Assembly: GCF_001399455.2 (NCBI RefSeq)
Contig: NZ_LLEI02000043.1
Span: 186,001 to 250,000, forward strand
From: Vibrio bivalvicida
Lineage (GTDB): Bacteria > Pseudomonadota > Gammaproteobacteria > Enterobacterales > Vibrionaceae
Direction of reading: 5' to 3'
DNA: 64,000 nt
How positions within the stretch are numbered: the first letter of the stretch is position 1; each line of letters starts with the position of its first letter. The translations under genes were made by a program, and so were the position numbers. Shown here in pieces: positions 63,593 through 64,000 of this stretch. The notes beneath the pieces are model-generated. The model was not told where the DNA came from, ran no database searches, and was given only the letters and a program-made list of their open reading frames with translations.

Positions 63593-64000
63593 ATGAAAAA
63601 AGTAAGTGTATTAGCTGCTGCAGTGGCAACAACCCTAGCTGCGGGCTCTGCGTTCGCCGTAGACTTTAATGGCTACATGCGTGCTGGTACTGGTATCAGT
63701 GCCAACTCGGGTAGTGATGTAAATGTAAATAACAAAGGTATTGGCCGTTTAGGTAATGAAGACGGCAACTACTATGAATTTGGTTTTGCTGAAGAATTGA
63801 AGACTGGTGAGCAAACGTGGCGTTTAGAGTCTATGATTGCGAAGAGTGATAACGGTGAGCAAGGTTGGGAAGACAGTAATAGTTTTAACGTTGCTCAGTT
63901 TGCTGTAAAGGCTAAAGGTGTTCTGGCGTTTGACCGAGATGCAACACTTTGGGCTGGTAAAACCTACTACCAACGTAAAGATATCCATATTACAGACTTC
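63593..64000 (+). CDS. lamB: Maltoporin LamB, 3' partial
   Basis: The first 136 codons of an outer-membrane porin. The signal peptide (MKKVSVLAAAVATTLAAG ending SAFA) is followed by VDFNGYMRAGTGIS and aromatic-rich strands (EDGNYYEFGFAEELK, LWAGKTYYQRKDIHI), as in maltoporins. It forms trimers for maltodextrin uptake. ATGGAG lies eight bases before the start. The gene runs off the right edge. Upstream MalT boxes fit. Confidence 0.92.
   Translation, partial: MKKVSVLAAAVATTLAAGSAFAVDFNGYMRAGTGISANSGSDVNVNNKGIGRLGNEDGNYYEFGFAEELKTGEQTWRLESMIAKSDNGEQGWEDSNSFNVAQFAVKAKGVLAFDRDATLWAGKTYYQRKDIHITDF

Noticed and set aside
1..64000. CRISPR array, tRNA or rRNA genes, prophage
   Set aside because: No regularly spaced repeats, cloverleaf sequences, rRNA stretches or phage structural genes were seen on either strand.

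Overview
The window looks like part of a Vibrio genome, probably the second chromosome. The strongest markers are a Qrr quorum-sensing small RNA with LuxO-type sites and a sigma-54 promoter (10191-10422), a PopT/DUF368 lipid-carrier transporter, GltS, a NorR/Hcp/Hcr nitrosative-stress locus and a maltoporin at the right edge. Species cannot be decided from the sequence alone. No rRNA, tRNA, CRISPR array, transposase or replication origin was seen.

Layout. 1-3 kb: 3' part of an AT-rich Roco-type LRR-GTPase that runs off the left edge. 3-14.7 kb: ordinary metabolism and envelope genes (ABC exporter, CtlX-like guanidino hydrolase, Crp/Fnr regulator, adenosine deaminase preceded by a possible 36-aa membrane peptide, FhuF-type reductase with a Fur-like box, PopT, Qrr RNA, GltS, PilZ protein, two acetyltransferases and a small-molecule kinase). 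14.9-19.3 kb: an MFS gene and an MviM-like oxidoreductase, now separated by a 2.1-kb segment carrying an FG-GAP lipoprotein gene. That segment ends in a second, slightly diverged copy of the last 105 bp of the MFS gene. 19.3-23.2 kb: a LysR regulator divergent from a three-gene operon (argininosuccinate-synthetase paralogue, isoleucine-dioxygenase-like 2OG enzyme, DMT exporter), which reads as a small amino-acid-modification and export pathway. 23.2-27.1 kb: two divergent units, cytochrome c' plus two unknown proteins against cytochrome b561, MarR and a desuccinylase-like enzyme, around a perfect 26-bp palindrome. 27-35 kb: an MFS protein with a long acidic C-terminal extension, then a coupled efflux operon (ATPase-less ABC membrane domain, adaptor, RND pump, AraC-GyrI regulator).

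35-43.4 kb: nitrilase/LysR pair, YjiH, then an accessory-looking block with a candidate type III effector and its CesT-like chaperone, a decayed yjiH fragment, two small related unknown proteins and an SgrR-like regulator. 43.4-50.8 kb: MocR regulator/EamA exporter pair, then hcr-hcp and norR. The hcp promoter has a clear sigma-54 element and GATGT-N7-ACATC sites that recur before norR, so the regulatory circuit can be read directly. 51-53.4 kb: a 52-aa lipoprotein gene overlapping a 730-aa exported protein of unknown function. 53.5-61.2 kb: GlxA-type regulator, rhodanese/GST pair, TauE/SafE permease, monooxygenase, YccF, orphan solute-binding protein, a duplicated winged-helix/nuclease-like protein and an AraC/MFS pair. 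61.2-64 kb: a GlgX-type debranching enzyme divergent from lamB, with MalT-like boxes in between.

The best candidates for undescribed biology are the ArgG-like/2OG/DMT operon (20312-23190), the candidate effector-chaperone pair (39080-40301), and the gene-tail-duplicating insertion of the FG-GAP lipoprotein (16077-18313).
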